From contig NZ_LBJC01000024.1 in assembly GCF_004114535.1 (NCBI RefSeq), positions 124,001 through 188,000 on the forward strand: DNA of 64,000 bases, given 5' to 3'. The notes below the pieces were generated by a model. That model did not search any database. It had not been told where the DNA came from and was given only the letters and a program-made list of their open reading frames with translations. Positions 30,872 to 38,957 of this stretch are shown here, one piece after another (the first letter of the stretch is position 1; the number at the start of each line of letters is the position of its first letter). The DNA is from Bradyrhizobium nanningense (GTDB lineage: Bacteria > Pseudomonadota > Alphaproteobacteria > Rhizobiales > Xanthobacteraceae). The position numbers and the translations under genes are program-made.

Positions 30872-32941
30872 ATGACCGTCGATGACCGGCCCACGCTCAG
30901 CGCTCCCGACGACGATCCTTTCCTGTGGCTGGAGGAGATCGAAGGCAAGCAGGCGCTCGATTTCGTCGAGCGGCAGAACGAGCTGACGCTCCAGGCGTTC
31001 GGCGGCAAGGCCTACGAGCACGGCCGCGACGTCTTGGCTGCGATCTACGACCGCCCGGACAACATTCCCTATGTCACCCGGCGCGGCACCGACCTGCACA
31101 ATCTCTGGAAGGATGCCGCCAACCCGCGCGGCCTGTGGCGGCGGACGACGCTTGCGGAGTTTCGCAAACCCAGTCCTGCGTGGGAGACCATGCTGGATAT
31201 CGACAAGCTCGCAGCGCGCGAAGGCGAGGACTGGCTGCTGAGCGGGATCGCCACGATGCCGGGAAGCCCACGCGCGATTCTGAGCCTGTCGCGCGGCGGC
31301 AGCGACGCCGTGACGTTGCGCGAATTCGACATGGATACGAAGAGCTTTGTCACGAACGGCTTTACGCTGCCGGAAGCCAAGGGCGGCGTCGACTGGCTCG
31401 ATGCCGACACGCTGCTGCTGTCGAGCGCGCACGGCGAGGGCATGGCGACGAGCTCGGGCTATGCGCGGACGGTCCGGCTGTGGCGGCGCGGCCAACCTGT
31501 CGAGCAGGCGGAGGTGATCATCGAAACCACCGCCGATCACATGGTGATCTATGGCATGGTCGACGACACCGGACCTGAGCCGCGGGTCTGGATCGTCGAC
31601 CAGATCGACTTCTTCAATCATGCGATCTGGCTGCGCGATGCCGCCGGCACCACAATCAAGCTCGATCTGCCGACCGGCATCTGGCTGCAGGCGCATGGCG
31701 ACTGGTTCGCGATGAAGCTGCGCAAGGACTGGACGGCCGGGGGGCGGACCTATGCCACCGACACCGTGCTCGGCATCTCGCTCTCGGCATTCCTTGCCGG
31801 CAGCCGCGATTTCGCGGTGCTGTTCGAGCCGGCGCCGCGGCGCGCGCTGCAGGGCCTGTTCTGGGCGGCGGGCAAGCTCGTGCTGTCGATCCTCGACGAG
31901 CTGCGCCCGCGCTTCGAGATCCGCACGCCATCCGCCACCGGCTGGAGCCGCGACACGCTTCCAGGCCTGCCTGAGATCGGCGTCGTCGACGTCTGGCCGC
32001 TCGATCGTCATCCATCCGAGAGCAACGGCGATTTGCTCGCCAACGTGCAGGATCCGCTCACGCCGCCCTCGCTGCTGTTGCTCGAACGCGGCGTCGCCGG
32101 CCCGGTCGTGCTGAAGCAGGCGCCGAAGACGTTCACCGCCGACGGCCTTGTGGTCACCCAGCACGAGGCGGTCTCGGTCGACGGCGAGCGCATTCCCTAT
32201 GTCCAGACCGGCCCCGCAAAGGAGACCGGCGATGCGCCGGTCTATATGAGCGCCTATGGCGGCTTCGCGCTTGCCGTGAAGCCGTATTACAATTCCTCGC
32301 TCGGCAAGCTGTGGCTGGAGCGCGGCGGCACGACGGTGCAGGCGAATTTGCGAGGCGGCGGCGAGTTCGGCACGCGCTGGCATGATGCCGGCCGGCTCGC
32401 CGGCAAGAAGCTGTCGCATGATGATTTCGCCGCGGTCGCCGCCGATCTCGTGCGACGCGGCGTGACGAGTGAAAAACGGATCGCGGCGCAGGGCGGATCG
32501 AACGGCGGCATCCTGATCACCAACATGCTGGTGCGCTACCCCGAGCGCTTCGGCGCACTGTTCTGCACCATCCCGCTGATCGACATGCGCCGCTACACCA
32601 AGCTGCTCGCGGGCGCGAGCTGGATCGCGGAATATGGCGATCCCGACAAGCCCGAAGAATGGGAGTGGCTGAAGACCTACTCGGCCTATCACAACGTGAA
32701 AGCCGGCCAGCCCTATCCGCCGATCCTGATCGCCACCACGCGGCGCGACGACCGCGTCCATCCCGGCCACGCGCGCAAGATGGCGGCGAAGCTCCAGGCG
32801 ATGGGCTATGAGGCCTGGTTCTACGAGCCGGCAGCCGGCGGTCACGGCTACGGCAAGGACAACAAGGAACGTGCGGGGTTCGAGGTGCTCGGCTTCCGGT
32901 TTTTGAAAGAGAAGATCGGGTGGAAGGACGGCGAGGCGTGA
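30872..32941 (+). CDS. S9-family prolyl-oligopeptidase-like serine peptidase
   Basis: This 689-residue protein has an N-terminal beta-propeller (about 70-400) starting after DDDPFLWLEEIEGKQAL, and a C-terminal alpha/beta-hydrolase domain. The catalytic Ser543 is in AAQGGSNGGILITNM, the acid is in TTRRDDRVHPGHA (626/627) and His658 is in AAGGHGYGKD. The oxyanion side is ANLRGGGEFGTRWHDAG. There is no signal peptide, so it is probably cytoplasmic and trims short peptides. The ATG at 30872 is the natural start, although the frame is open for 1.8 kb upstream. Confidence 0.92.
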   Translation: MTVDDRPTLSAPDDDPFLWLEEIEGKQALDFVERQNELTLQAFGGKAYEHGRDVLAAIYDRPDNIPYVTRRGTDLHNLWKDAANPRGLWRRTTLAEFRKPSPAWETMLDIDKLAAREGEDWLLSGIATMPGSPRAILSLSRGGSDAVTLREFDMDTKSFVTNGFTLPEAKGGVDWLDADTLLLSSAHGEGMATSSGYARTVRLWRRGQPVEQAEVIIETTADHMVIYGMVDDTGPEPRVWIVDQIDFFNHAIWLRDAAGTTIKLDLPTGIWLQAHGDWFAMKLRKDWTAGGRTYATDTVLGISLSAFLAGSRDFAVLFEPAPRRALQGLFWAAGKLVLSILDELRPRFEIRTPSATGWSRDTLPGLPEIGVVDVWPLDRHPSESNGDLLANVQDPLTPPSLLLLERGVAGPVVLKQAPKTFTADGLVVTQHEAVSVDGERIPYVQTGPAKETGDAPVYMSAYGGFALAVKPYYNSSLGKLWLERGGTTVQANLRGGGEFGTRWHDAGRLAGKKLSHDDFAAVAADLVRRGVTSEKRIAAQGGSNGGILITNMLVRYPERFGALFCTIPLIDMRRYTKLLAGASWIAEYGDPDKPEEWEWLKTYSAYHNVKAGQPYPPILIATTRRDDRVHPGHARKMAAKLQAMGYEAWFYEPAAGGHGYGKDNKERAGFEVLGFRFLKEKIGWKDGEA

Positions 32942-32981
32942 CAGCGTGTTGACTTGACCAACGCGAACCCACCGGCCGATG

Positions 32982-33111
32982 CACCTCTCCCGCTTGAGGG
33001 AGAGGTCGCCGCGCGAAGCGACGCGGGTGAGGGCTTTCTCCTCTTGGGGGTTCTCGCCCGCGGAGACACCCTCTTCCCGACCCTCCCCCGCAGGCGGCGG
33101 AGGGAGCGCAC
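32982..33111. repeat. Repeat A between convergent genes
   Basis: The left hairpin is CCTCTCCCGCTTGAGGGAGAGG, the centre TTTCTCCTCTTGGGGGTTCTC, and the right end CCCTCCCCCGCAGGCGGCGG. It fills most of the gap between the convergent oligopeptidase and DUF938 genes. Confidence 0.85.
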
Positions 33112-33122
33112 CTCCCGCGTGG

Positions 33123-33794
33123 CTACCGCGCAAACACCAGCGTGAGATTGTTCGCGGGCATGTCGATGGAATCGACGAGGCGAAGGCCCGCGGCCTTCGC
33201 GAGCGCCTCGACGTCGCCGATGTCGCGCACGCCCCATTCCGGATTGCCTTCACGCAAGGAGGTGTCGAACACCGCATTGCTGAGCGCGGTGTGCTTGCCG
33301 TCGCGCTTGAAGGGGCCGTAGAGGAACAGCTTGCCGTCGGAGCGCAGATAACGGCCGGCACCGGCGAACAGGCCCTCGGCCACCGCCCAGGGCGCGATGT
33401 GGATGACATTGGCGCAGAACACGGCGGCAAGGCTCGTCGGCGCCTGCCCGTTTTTCATCTCCGGACACCAGTCGGGATCGGTGAGATCGATCCGCAGGGG
33501 GCTGCGGATGTTTGGCAGGCCCGCATACACGCGCCAGGCCTCGATGCTCCTGAGATGGCGCTGATTGAGGTCGCTCGGCCACCAGATCAGGCCGGGCGTG
33601 TGGCCGGCGAAATGGACCACATGCTGGCCGGTTCCGCTGCCGAGCTCGACCACGTTGCCGGTCAGCCCAGCGAGGTGCTTTTCCAGCGCCGCCCAGATCG
33701 GCACGTGATTGCGATGGAACGCCGGCGCATCGAGCCGCCCATCCGGCTCGACCCGTCCACCATCCCTGCCAAACTCGACGACATATTCAGCCAA
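33123..33794 (-). CDS. DUF938 family SAM-dependent methyltransferase-like protein
   Basis: This protein of about 223 residues matches the DUF938 pattern: AEYVVEFGRDGGRVEPDGRL at the N-terminus, then VVELGSGTGQHVVHFAG (SAM-binding motif I), WWPSDLNQRHLRSI and FCANVIHIAPW. The TTG at 33792-33794 has GGGGG six bases upstream and gives the usual family N-terminus; an earlier TTG at 33840-33842 would add 16 unrelated residues. It is divergent from soxX across about 240 bases. The substrate is unknown. Confidence 0.8.
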   Translation of the reverse strand: MAEYVVEFGRDGGRVEPDGRLDAPAFHRNHVPIWAALEKHLAGLTGNVVELGSGTGQHVVHFAGHTPGLIWWPSDLNQRHLRSIEAWRVYAGLPNIRSPLRIDLTDPDWCPEMKNGQAPTSLAAVFCANVIHIAPWAVAEGLFAGAGRYLRSDGKLFLYGPFKRDGKHTALSNAVFDTSLREGNPEWGVRDIGDVEALAKAAGLRLVDSIDMPANNLTLVFAR

Positions 33795-34031
33795 GCGAGA
33801 CCCCCAAAATATGTGAAACAGAAAGGAAGGCCCGAGGGCCAAACGCCCTAGAATAATTTGCTAGTGCCGCCCTGTTGGATGAACGAACTATCTCGCCGGT
33901 TGCAATGCGGAGGATATTAACTCCATTTTGCCGCGTGCATAGTCTTGATTGTCAGGCGATGCCCTTTGTGCTTTGGAACGCCTATATATTTCCACAAACG
34001 AGATCATCGACATAACGCTTGGGACGATGCC
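33795..34031. other. Divergent control region ahead of the sox operon
   Basis: No gene is supported. An AT-rich patch with TATATATTTCC lies at about 33980-33992, flanked by GGAACG, in a place suited to the sox promoter. No clear operator dyad is seen, and no SoxR-type regulator gene is adjacent. Confidence 0.3.
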
Positions 34032-34382
34032 TTGACCGCCTTTCCTTGCAAGCCTGCCATCCTGGTGGCGCTGGCCCTCTTCGCCGGCGCGCCTGGGGCA
34101 CAGGCGCAATCCAGTGTGGCCGACGGCCAAAAGCTCGCTTTCGACCGCGGCAAGGGCAATTGCCTGACCTGCCACGTCATCAAAGGCGGCGACCTGCCGG
34201 GAACGATCGGCCCGGAACTGAAGGGCCTCAAGGCCAAGTATCCCGATCGCAACGAGCTCACCGCGATCATCTTCGACGAGACCAAGCGTAATCCGCAAAC
34301 CATGATGCCGCCGTTCGGCCGGAACCGGATTTTGACCGAACAGGAGATCAGCGCGATCGTTGATTTCCTGCAGACCCTGTAA
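34032..34382 (+). CDS. soxX: SoxX, c-type cytochrome subunit of SoxXA
   Basis: This 116-residue protein has a signal peptide (ILVALALFAGAPGAQA, cleavage near residue 25) and one heme c site, Cys44-Leu-Thr-Cys47-His48. The axial Met is at 91/92 in QTMMPPFGRNRIL. SoxX takes electrons from SoxA when thiosulfate is joined to SoxY. The TTG at 34032 is the start that places the signal peptide properly. It is the first gene of a tight operon, soxXYZA-saxB-soxB. It is short compared with many SoxX proteins, consistent with the compact alphaproteobacterial type. Confidence 0.9.
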   Translation: MTAFPCKPAILVALALFAGAPGAQAQSSVADGQKLAFDRGKGNCLTCHVIKGGDLPGTIGPELKGLKAKYPDRNELTAIIFDETKRNPQTMMPPFGRNRILTEQEISAIVDFLQTL

Positions 34383-34407
34383 CGGCCGGCTGCCCAGGAG
34401 ACCAGAG

Positions 34408-34899
34408 ATGACCACGACCACCGGCCCGCTTGCGACAAGGCGCCTGATCCTTCAGGGCGCGGCCTCCGTCGCACTGCTCGGCCTCGGCAATCTGCCGTTC
34501 ACGGCGAGCCCCGCGCGTGCCGCGGCCAACGACAAATATCCGGAAGAGGCCTTCAGGCAGAAGAACGAGGCCGATGCCATCAAGGCACTCTACGGCAAGA
34601 CCGCCGAGCCCTCCGACAAGGTCAGGCTGGATGCGCCCGAGATCGCCGAGAACGGCGGCGTCGTGCCGGTGTCGGTGACGACGACGCTGGACAAGGTGAG
34701 CTCGATCTCGTTCTTCGTGGCCGAGAACCCGTACGCGCTCGCAGCGTCCTACAAGCTCGCCGAAGGCGCGATTCCGGCTGTCGCCAACCGACTGAAGATG
34801 GCCAAGACCACCAAATTGGTCGCCATCGTCGAGGCTGACGGCAAGCTCTACAGCGCCAGCAAGGAAGTGAAGGTCACCGTCGGCGGCTGCGGCGGCTAG
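34408..34899 (+). CDS. soxY: SoxY, sulfur-carrier subunit of SoxYZ
   Basis: This 163-residue protein has a Tat-like signal (TRRLILQGAASVALLGLG) and the diagnostic C-terminus GGCGG, with the sulfur-binding Cys161 three residues from the end. The sulfur intermediates of thiosulfate oxidation ride on this cysteine as persulfide or thiosulfonate. The ATG at 34408 follows CAGGAGACC. SoxY is exported as a complex with SoxZ, whose gene starts 13 bases later and has no signal of its own. Confidence 0.95.
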   Translation: MTTTTGPLATRRLILQGAASVALLGLGNLPFTASPARAAANDKYPEEAFRQKNEADAIKALYGKTAEPSDKVRLDAPEIAENGGVVPVSVTTTLDKVSSISFFVAENPYALAASYKLAEGAIPAVANRLKMAKTTKLVAIVEADGKLYSASKEVKVTVGGCGG

Positions 34900-34912
34900 G
34901 AGGATCGGTCCG

Positions 34913-35224
34913 ATGGCATCAAGCATTCGCGTGCGCGCAACATCCAATGGCGACATCACCGAGGTGCAGGCTCTGATCCAGCACCCCATGGATACCGGCC
35001 TGGTGAAGGACCCCAAGGGCGAGCTGATCCCCGCGCATTACATCCAGCAGCTGAAATTCGAATGTAACGGCAAGGACGTCTTCGTCGCCGATTGGGGCAC
35101 CGCGGTTTCCAAGGACCCCTATGTGAAATTCAGCTTCAAGGGCGCCAAGAAGGGCGACGAGCTCAAGATCTCCTGGACCGACAACCAGGGTGCGTCGGAT
35201 ACGACCACCGCGAAGATCGCGTGA
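34913..35224 (+). CDS. soxZ: SoxZ, partner subunit of SoxYZ
   Basis: This 103-residue beta-sandwich protein has the family opening IRVRATSNGDITEVQALIQHPMDTG and the motif FECNGKDVFVADWGTAVSKDPY. It lacks a signal peptide and travels with SoxY through the Tat pathway. Its stop overlaps the soxA start by one base (TGATG), so the two are translationally coupled. Confidence 0.95.
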   Translation: MASSIRVRATSNGDITEVQALIQHPMDTGLVKDPKGELIPAHYIQQLKFECNGKDVFVADWGTAVSKDPYVKFSFKGAKKGDELKISWTDNQGASDTTTAKIA

Positions 35225-36087
35225 TGAAGACCCGGTCTGCCCTGCTGCTTGGCTCGCTCAGCGCCGCGCTCGTGGCGTTCGCCCTCACCTCTCCGCGCGT
35301 CGTCGCAGCCGACAAGATCGATCCCGTCGCCGACGCCAAGGCGTTCCAGAACTTCTTCTTTAAGAAATTTCCGAATGTGAAGCACGAGGACTTCGTCAAC
35401 GGTCCGTATTCCATGAACGCGGATTTGAAGCGGCAATGGCAGGAGAAGGAAGAATTCCCGCCTTATGAGTTCGCGCTCGATGCCGGCAAGGAGATGTTTG
35501 CAACGCCATTCAAGAACGGCAAGACCTATGCCGACTGCTTCCCGGACGGCGGCATCGGCATCCGCCAGAACTATCCCTATTTCGACACGAAGGAAGGCAA
35601 GGTCGTCACGCTGGAGCTCGCGCTCAACCGCTGCCGCGAGGCCAACGGGGAAGCGCCCTACTCCTACGTCAAGGACGAGATGGCCTCGCTGACCGCGTAC
35701 ATGGCCTACACCTCGCGCGGCAAGCCGATGGACATCAAGATCCCCGATGATCCGCGTGCGCTCGAAGCCTTCGAAAACGGCAAGCGCTATTTCTACACCC
35801 GCCGCGGCCAGTTGAACTTCTCCTGCGCAAGCTGCCATGTGCAGAGCCCGGGCGAGCGCATCCGCGCCGAGACCCTGGCGCCGGCGCTCGGCATCCTGAA
35901 CGCGATGCCGATCTACCGTTCGGAATGGAGCGGCATGGGCACGATCAGCCGCCGCTTCGCCACCTGCAACAGCCAGACCCGTGCGGTTCCGCTGGAGCCG
36001 CAGTCGGACGAATACCGCGACGTCGAATACTTCCTGTCCTACGTCGCCAACGGCCTGCCGATATCGGGCCCGGGAGCACGGCCATGA
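35224..36087 (+). CDS. soxA: SoxA, monoheme type, thiosulfate:SoxY ligase subunit
   Basis: This 287-residue protein has a signal peptide (ALLLGSLSAALVAFAL, cleavage near residue 29). One heme c motif is present, Cys201-Ala-Ser-Cys204-His205, with the active-site Cys248 in RRFATCNSQTR that ligates the heme and carries the persulfide. The N-terminal heme site of diheme SoxA is missing; in its place is YADCFPDGGIG with Cys105, possibly disulfide-bonded to Cys137. SoxXA joins thiosulfate to SoxY. The ATG overlaps the soxZ stop and the end overlaps the next start. Confidence 0.94.
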   Translation: MKTRSALLLGSLSAALVAFALTSPRVVAADKIDPVADAKAFQNFFFKKFPNVKHEDFVNGPYSMNADLKRQWQEKEEFPPYEFALDAGKEMFATPFKNGKTYADCFPDGGIGIRQNYPYFDTKEGKVVTLELALNRCREANGEAPYSYVKDEMASLTAYMAYTSRGKPMDIKIPDDPRALEAFENGKRYFYTRRGQLNFSCASCHVQSPGERIRAETLAPALGILNAMPIYRSEWSGMGTISRRFATCNSQTRAVPLEPQSDEYRDVEYFLSYVANGLPISGPGARP

Positions 36088-36389
36088 AGCGGACACTTGC
36101 CTTGGCCATGCTGCTCGCGCTCGGCCTCGTGGCCACGGCGCGCGCGGCAAATGAAGCGGACTACAAGGCAGCCTACACGGCCGCCGAAGCCGCATCGAAG
36201 CAGGCTGCCGGCTTGCGCAACCAGTGGACCGTGACCGTCTCGACGCTGACCGCCGCCAAGAAAGCCGCGGATGGCGGCGATTTCGACCGCGCCACCGCCG
36301 CTGCCAAGGAGGCCGAGGCGCTGGCAAAGGCGTCGATCTTCCAGGCGACGTCTGAAAAAGACGCCTGGAAGGCGATGGAAATCCGCTAG
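36084..36389 (+). CDS. SoxXA-binding protein-like small periplasmic protein
   Basis: This 101-residue protein has a signal peptide (LALAMLLALGLVATARA) and a mature part that is almost wholly helical and Ala/Lys-rich (ADYKAAYTAAEAASKQAAG and DFDRATAAAKEAEALAKASIF). Size, composition and position between soxA and soxB match the SoxXA-binding protein (SAXB, also SoxK) that stimulates SoxXA in Starkeya. It has an ATGA overlap with soxA. Function is by position and resemblance; there is no catalytic motif. Confidence 0.75.
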   Translation: MKRTLALAMLLALGLVATARAANEADYKAAYTAAEAASKQAAGLRNQWTVTVSTLTAAKKAADGGDFDRATAAAKEAEALAKASIFQATSEKDAWKAMEIR

Positions 36390-36444
36390 ACTGTTTCCGA
36401 GTGGAACGGTCCAGCGATCACCTGAGGGCGCGGAGAATTTTTGG

Positions 36445-38196
36445 ATGGCGATCCGCCGCCGCGATTTCCTGAAGTCTGCAGGCCTTGCCGCCGCATCGCT
36501 CGGCCTGCCGCGACTTGCGCGTGGCACCGAAACCGCGAGCATTTACGACCTCGAGCGGTTCGGCAATGCGCGCATCCTGCACATCACCGACACGCATGCG
36601 CAGCTCAACCCGGTTTATTTCCGCGAGCCCAGCGTCAATATCGGCATCGGCGACATGGCTGGACGGCCGCCGCATCTGGTCGGCCGCGCTTTCCTCGAGC
36701 GTTTCGGCATCCGCTCCGACAGCGCCGATGCCTATGCCTTCAGCTGCGTCGAATTTGAGAAGTCCGCAGCCCGCTTCGGCAAGCTCGGCGGCTTTGCCTA
36801 TCTGAAGACGCTGGTCGACCGCTTGCGCGGCGAGGTTGGCGAGAAGCGTTCGCTGCTCGTCGATGGCGGCGATCTCTGGCAGGGCACCGGGCTTGCCAAC
36901 GTCATGCAGGGCCGCGACATGGTCGAGGTCGCCAATCTGCTCGGCATCGAGGCGATGACGGGACATTGGGAGTTCACCTATGGCGAGCAGGTGCTGCGCG
37001 ACAATCTCGAGCGCTTCAAGGGCGAGTTCCTGGCGCAGAACGTCTTCCTGACCGAGGAAGCCGCATTCAACGACGCCCCCGCCTTCGACAAGACCAGTGG
37101 GCGCGTGTTCAAGCCATCTGTCATCAAGGAGATCGGCGGCCATCGGGTCGCGATCGTCGGTCAGGCCTTCCCTTACGTGCCGATCGCGCATCCCAAGCGG
37201 TTCACGCCGGACTGGAGCTTCGGCATCCGCGAAGAGGAATTGCAGAAGCATGTCGATGCCTTGCGCGGCACCGACAAGGTCGATGCGGTCATCCTGCTGT
37301 CGCACAACGGCATGGATGTCGACCTCAAGCTCGCAAGCCGCGTCACCGGCATCGATGTCATCCTCGGCGGTCATACCCATGATGCCGTGCCGCAGCCGAT
37401 TGCGGTGAAGAACGCCGGCGGCACCACGCTCGTCACCAATGCCGGCTCGAACGGAAAATTCCTCGCCGTGCTCGATCTCGCGATCGACAAGGGCAAGGTC
37501 AGCGACGTTCATTATCATCTGCTGCCGGTTTATTCCGAACTGCTGAAGCCCGATCCCGCCATGGCCGAGCTGATCGGCCGGCTGCGCGCGCCGCATGTGA
37601 CCGACTGGTCAGCGAAGATCGCAACGCCCGACCGCCTGCTCTATCGCCGCGGCAATTTCTCCGGACCGGTCGACGAGCTGATCTGCACCGCGCTCCGCAC
37701 CGAGCTCGATACCGAGATCGCGCTGTCGCCGGGATTCCGCTGGGGCGTCACCGCGCTGTCCGGCCAGGCGCTGACCATGGAAGATGTGCTCGCGGAAACT
37801 GCGATCACCTATCCCGAGACCTATGTGCAGGAGATGACGGGCGCCCAGATCAAGGACGTGCTGGAAGACATCTGCGACAACCTCTTCAACACCGATCCCT
37901 ATTACCAGCAGGGCGGCGACATGGTGCGCGCCGGCGGGCTCAGCTACACCTGCGCGCCGACCGCCGCGATCGGCAACCGCATCTCGGAGTTGAAGCTCGA
38001 TAGCGGCAAGGCGCTCAGCGCCAGTCACCGCTACAAGGTCGCAGGCTGGGCTTCGGTCACCGGCCAGCAAGGCGCGCCGGTGTGGGATGTCGTCGGCAAA
38101 TATCTGCGCTCGGGCCGGATGTTTCAGGAGCGGCTCGGCTCCGGTGTCACGCTGAGGGGGGTCGACGACAATCCAGGCATTGCGGGACAGGGATGA
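36445..38196 (+). CDS. soxB: SoxB, thiosulfohydrolase
   Basis: This 583-residue protein has a Tat signal (MAIRRRDFLKSAGLAAASLG). It is a metallophosphatase/5'-nucleotidase fold with dimanganese ligands in HITDTHAQL (Asp49, His51), LLVDGGDLWQGTG, the SoxB-specific TGHWEFTYG, LLSHNGMD and LGGHTHDAVP. It hydrolyses sulfonate from SoxY-bound thiosulfonate, releasing sulfate. The ATG at 36445 is the start that gives the RR signal. Its stop overlaps the next start (ATGA). With no soxCD here, the SoxY-bound sulfane sulfur must be handled another way. Confidence 0.95.
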   Translation: MAIRRRDFLKSAGLAAASLGLPRLARGTETASIYDLERFGNARILHITDTHAQLNPVYFREPSVNIGIGDMAGRPPHLVGRAFLERFGIRSDSADAYAFSCVEFEKSAARFGKLGGFAYLKTLVDRLRGEVGEKRSLLVDGGDLWQGTGLANVMQGRDMVEVANLLGIEAMTGHWEFTYGEQVLRDNLERFKGEFLAQNVFLTEEAAFNDAPAFDKTSGRVFKPSVIKEIGGHRVAIVGQAFPYVPIAHPKRFTPDWSFGIREEELQKHVDALRGTDKVDAVILLSHNGMDVDLKLASRVTGIDVILGGHTHDAVPQPIAVKNAGGTTLVTNAGSNGKFLAVLDLAIDKGKVSDVHYHLLPVYSELLKPDPAMAELIGRLRAPHVTDWSAKIATPDRLLYRRGNFSGPVDELICTALRTELDTEIALSPGFRWGVTALSGQALTMEDVLAETAITYPETYVQEMTGAQIKDVLEDICDNLFNTDPYYQQGGDMVRAGGLSYTCAPTAAIGNRISELKLDSGKALSASHRYKVAGWASVTGQQGAPVWDVVGKYLRSGRMFQERLGSGVTLRGVDDNPGIAGQG

Positions 38197-38651
38197 GGCG
38201 GGCGCAGATCCTATCCGCGCTGATGCTGGCGCTGCTCATCTTCGCCGCCGCCCCGCCAGCCTCGGCGCAACAGGTGCTGCTCCAGGACAAGCCGTTCGCC
38301 GAGCACAAGATCGTGCTGCAGCTCTCCGACGGCGATGCGAACAAGCAGGCACTGGTGCTCAGCGTCGCCAACAACCTCCTGAAGGCCTACGCCCCCGACA
38401 AGATCGCGATCGAGGTGGTGACGTTCGGTCCCGGCATCGACCTCTTGCTGTCAGGCAGCGAGCGCCGCAAGCAGGTCGAAAGCCTGATCGCGCAAGGCGT
38501 GCGTTTCGACATCTGTCTGAACACAGTGGATACGATCGAGCGCGAGACCGGCAAGCGGCCGGAGTTCATTCCCGCGGCGACACCCGTGCAGGTGGGCGCC
38601 GGGCAGATCCTGTTCCTGGCGGAGAATGGGTACACACTGGTGCGGCCGTAG
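38193..38651 (+). CDS. Exported DsrE-like sulfur-relay family protein
   Basis: This 152-residue protein has a signal peptide (ILSALMLALLIFAAAPPASA). The mature part has the DsrE/DsrF fold pattern: KIVLQLSDGDANKQALVLSVANNLLKAY, then IEVVTFGPGIDLLL and a single Cys in GVRFDICLNTVDTIE, at about the place of the DsrE active cysteine. It is translationally coupled to soxB. A periplasmic sulfur carrier that collects sulfane sulfur from SoxY is a reasonable guess; no partner TusA/DsrF is seen. Confidence 0.75.
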   Translation: MRRAQILSALMLALLIFAAAPPASAQQVLLQDKPFAEHKIVLQLSDGDANKQALVLSVANNLLKAYAPDKIAIEVVTFGPGIDLLLSGSERRKQVESLIAQGVRFDICLNTVDTIERETGKRPEFIPAATPVQVGAGQILFLAENGYTLVRP

Positions 38652-38679
38652 AAGGCGCTGCGCTCTCGCGTCGCATTCC

Positions 38680-38811
38680 GCTGTCGTCCCTGCGCACGCA
38701 GGGACCCATACCGCGTGATCTATCCATCGCGGCGGTAGCAGTACCGAACGACTGGTCTTCGCCAAACTCCTCCCTGGGGTTATGGGTCCCCGCGTGCGCA
38801 GGGACGACGGC
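38680..38811. repeat. Repeat B after the sox operon
   Basis: The ends GCTGTCGTCCCTGCGCACGC and GCGTGCGCAGGGACGACGGC are inverted; the interior has CCGCGTGATCTATCC and CCCTGGGGTTATGGG. It takes up nearly half of the 306-base gap between the DsrE-like gene and the dioxygenase gene. The remaining 146 bases contain AATAACAATCTTCTAAATTA (38851-38870), an AT-rich likely promoter. Confidence 0.88.
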
Positions 38812-38957
38812 GGATTTGTGGATCGGCCACCGCGTCCACTCGTCCCGCGCAAATAACAATCTTCTAAATTATCTCCTCCACGCAGCAAATTGCTTCTCTA
38901 TCCTGGCGCTGGCGTAGTAAAATCCTCGAAATCAGTTCCACCGCCGGATCTCATGCC

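Noticed and set aside
29021..33430. Very long open frames on both strands: plus strand from 29021 and minus strand back to 33430
   Set aside because: Only the 30872-32941 part (oligopeptidase) and the 29414-30661 part (MFS) show protein features. The rest is antisense to real genes, Arg/Ala/His-rich and typical of high-GC shadow frames.
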